The position numbers and the translations under genes are program-made. Source: Bacteroidales bacterium UBA4912 (GTDB taxonomy: Bacteria > Bacteroidota > Bacteroidia > Bacteroidales > Dysgonomonadaceae). Taken from it: 64,000 nucleotides of DNA. This document shows, one piece after another, positions 62,813 through 64,000 of the stretch. The stretch covers positions 26,554 to 90,553 of the forward strand of contig DHCC01000073.1 of NCBI GenBank assembly GCA_002398875.1. The letters run 5' to 3'. Within the stretch, counting starts at the first letter, position 1, and every line of letters begins with the position of its first letter. A model generated the notes under the pieces. That model was not told the origin of the DNA, did no database searches, and saw only the letters and a program-made list of their open reading frames with translations.

Positions 62813-63835
62813 ATGGGTAACATCATAAAAGATTTTTGTAAAAGATATGATATTCTTCCATTAAACACACCTGTACTCTTGAATTTTAAACTTGACGGGA
62901 CTTACAAGAGGATTGGAGGTGATAATCATACGGTTACTTTATCCTGTTCAAACAGGTCAGTATCATTAACAACAAAGAAAGTCATTATAGAGGAAGGCTG
63001 GTCATTTAAAACAAATATCCAATCTTCAGCAGCTGGTAATGCCACTTTAGAGATTAGTGTTGATGGCACTATAAATACCAGAATTTTATTTAGGTTTTTA
63101 GAAAGTAAAGATGTATTTAAAAAAGACAGGTATGATTTATTGATGGATGAATTAAAATATGTTGCTCCTGAAGTTAACAACTCTCCGCCTCATGCAGAAT
63201 ATTCCGATAACTATTGTATGGGTGCTTCAGAAAGAGGATTATCCGAATTATTAGGCGATACCACCAATTTTTATGCTGTGGAAAGAATTACCCACAAACA
63301 TAAAAATAGTGTTGGTTTTTCAGGGAAATCTGCAGTCGATCGTGGCAAAAAATTTCAGAGCCTGGGGTATACAGAAAAAAATCATCATTTTAAAGGATGG
63401 AAAATAATTCATGCTAAAAAAGATTTAATATATAATGCAAAGGATGACAGTGAAGCTGAGACCCAGTATAGTAACGTAAAATATGACATCGTTGATTTCA
63501 ATGCAACAGGAAAAAACACTCTCACAACGCTTTTTGATAATGACATAAATAATAAAGAAATTGGATATCACATTTATTATTTTACCGTTACAGACGGTTT
63601 CCATACGTTGTTACTAATAATTGATACGCTTACAGATCCTTGTAATCCAAAATATGAAATATGGGATCAGCATGGTTTAACCAGTTCTCACGGATTATTA
63701 GCAGACATAGCCGAAGGAATCAGAAGACAAACGAGCTGGACTTTTGCCAACTCCTGTTTAAATAGATATAAAACAAAAAAAACAAAATATTATGATTCGA
63801 CGGATACTTATTTATGGAAAATAAAACAAAAATAA
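62813..63835 (+). CDS. Unknown protein, possible cysteine peptidase/amidase fold
   Basis: A protein of about 340 aa, unrecognised. The ATG at 62813 (MGNIIKDFCKRYD) is preferred; a TTG at 62789 abuts the preceding stop. The N-terminal ~100 residues look like an Ig-like beta domain (HTVTLSCSNRSVSL, NATLEISVDGTI). The C-terminal ~200 residues contain a Cys at the start of a helix (DNYCMGASERGLSELL), a His before a hydrophobic strand (DGFHTLLLIID) and a downstream acidic/His patch (YEIWDQHG). This order and spacing suggest a papain/NlpC-like Cys-His-Asp active site, an inference only. No signal peptide. It overlaps the lipoprotein gene by 22 bases, so the two are coupled. Confidence 0.6.
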   Translation: MGNIIKDFCKRYDILPLNTPVLLNFKLDGTYKRIGGDNHTVTLSCSNRSVSLTTKKVIIEEGWSFKTNIQSSAAGNATLEISVDGTINTRILFRFLESKDVFKKDRYDLLMDELKYVAPEVNNSPPHAEYSDNYCMGASERGLSELLGDTTNFYAVERITHKHKNSVGFSGKSAVDRGKKFQSLGYTEKNHHFKGWKIIHAKKDLIYNAKDDSEAETQYSNVKYDIVDFNATGKNTLTTLFDNDINNKEIGYHIYYFTVTDGFHTLLLIIDTLTDPCNPKYEIWDQHGLTSSHGLLADIAEGIRRQTSWTFANSCLNRYKTKKTKYYDSTDTYLWKIKQK

Positions 63836-64000
63836 GAACATCTATTTCCCTGTTCATTTTCATATTTATATCTCTATCTTGTAATAATGTGCAAGTTAGA
63901 AATCCTGAGTTGTGCTTTAAAACAAATGAAGGAGACTGGCATATTAAAACAGATGATTCGAAATGGATTAAAGAAGTTATTACAGATAGTGAAGAACTTC
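63814..64000 (+). CDS. Lipoprotein, N-terminal part (runs off the window)
   Basis: The first 62 codons of a gene that continues past the window. ATG at 63814 overlaps the end of the previous gene by 22 bases in another frame. The protein starts with a basic N-terminus and a hydrophobic stretch ending FISLSCNN, a type II signal peptide with the lipobox Cys at residue 23. The mature part is acidic with Trp (EGDWHIKTDDSKWIKEV). The overlap indicates co-translation with the preceding putative hydrolase, and a lipid-anchored neighbour of an effector is often an immunity or anchoring protein, which remains a guess. Confidence 0.65.
   Translation, partial: MENKTKIRTSISLFIFIFISLSCNNVQVRNPELCFKTNEGDWHIKTDDSKWIKEVITDSEEL

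Noticed and set aside
1..64000. tRNA, rRNA, CRISPR array, insertion sequence
   Set aside because: Intergenic spaces were read for cloverleaf-like sequence, regularly spaced repeats and transposase-like frames; none was found, though a covariance-model search was not possible.

Overview
This is an AT-rich chromosomal segment of a Bacteroidota species, most likely order Bacteroidales. The evidence is the gene content: families typical of this phylum (DUF5606, DUF4293, DUF5686, DUF4919, DUF1460, DUF4870, a UpxY-type NusG paralogue, GH3-like protein), the BamD / RpoZ / DUF4293 order, and several promoters of the Bacteroidota type (TTTG, about 20 bp, TAnnTTTG) read directly from the bases. The genus cannot be fixed from sequence reading alone. 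Family names are from recall of motifs, not from database searches.

Layout. 1-3.6 kb: the end of metA, then an overlapping trio of GT4 glycosyltransferase, LPG-synthase-type membrane protein and second GT4. 3.5-12 kb: lactonase-like lipoprotein, DUF5606, cdsA, a small winged-helix protein, galE, a FemAB/GNAT-type protein, plsC, a small membrane protein and NfeD. 12-20.3 kb: tricorn-type protease, PQQ-type sugar dehydrogenase, secreted aldo-keto reductase, VOC protein, SDR39U1-type oxidoreductase, Zn-peptidase. 20.4-32 kb (mostly minus strand): purA, Fur family, GHL10 hydrolase, orphan UpxY, free-Met-R-sulfoxide reductase, OmpA lipoprotein, yidC, pyrG, FtsE-type ATPase, DUF4870, TlpA-type, VanZ. 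32-42 kb: S41 protease and MgtC (plus), then a minus-strand run parC, DUF3316-like, patB, slyD, aroC, DUF1460. 42-58.6 kb: M48 lipoprotein, DUF4293, omega, bamD, GH3, Crp/Fnr, DUF5686, ispE, S9 peptidase, IMPase, ZIP transporter, and a regulator / acyl-CoA synthetase / fabD operon, ending in DUF4919.

58.6-64 kb looks like an accessory region: a tyrosine recombinase whose last codons lie inside a transcription terminator, followed by a three-gene operon running off the window. It comprises a ~1030-aa protein with a charged coiled coil and an alternating Ser/hydrophobic hairpin, a ~340-aa protein with a possible papain/NlpC-like Cys-His-Asp arrangement, and a lipoprotein (only its first 62 codons present). 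I do not recognise any of the three. This is the best candidate in the window for an undescribed system; effector, hydrolase and lipoprotein immunity or anchor is one hypothesis only.

No rRNA, tRNA, CRISPR array or insertion sequence was seen.
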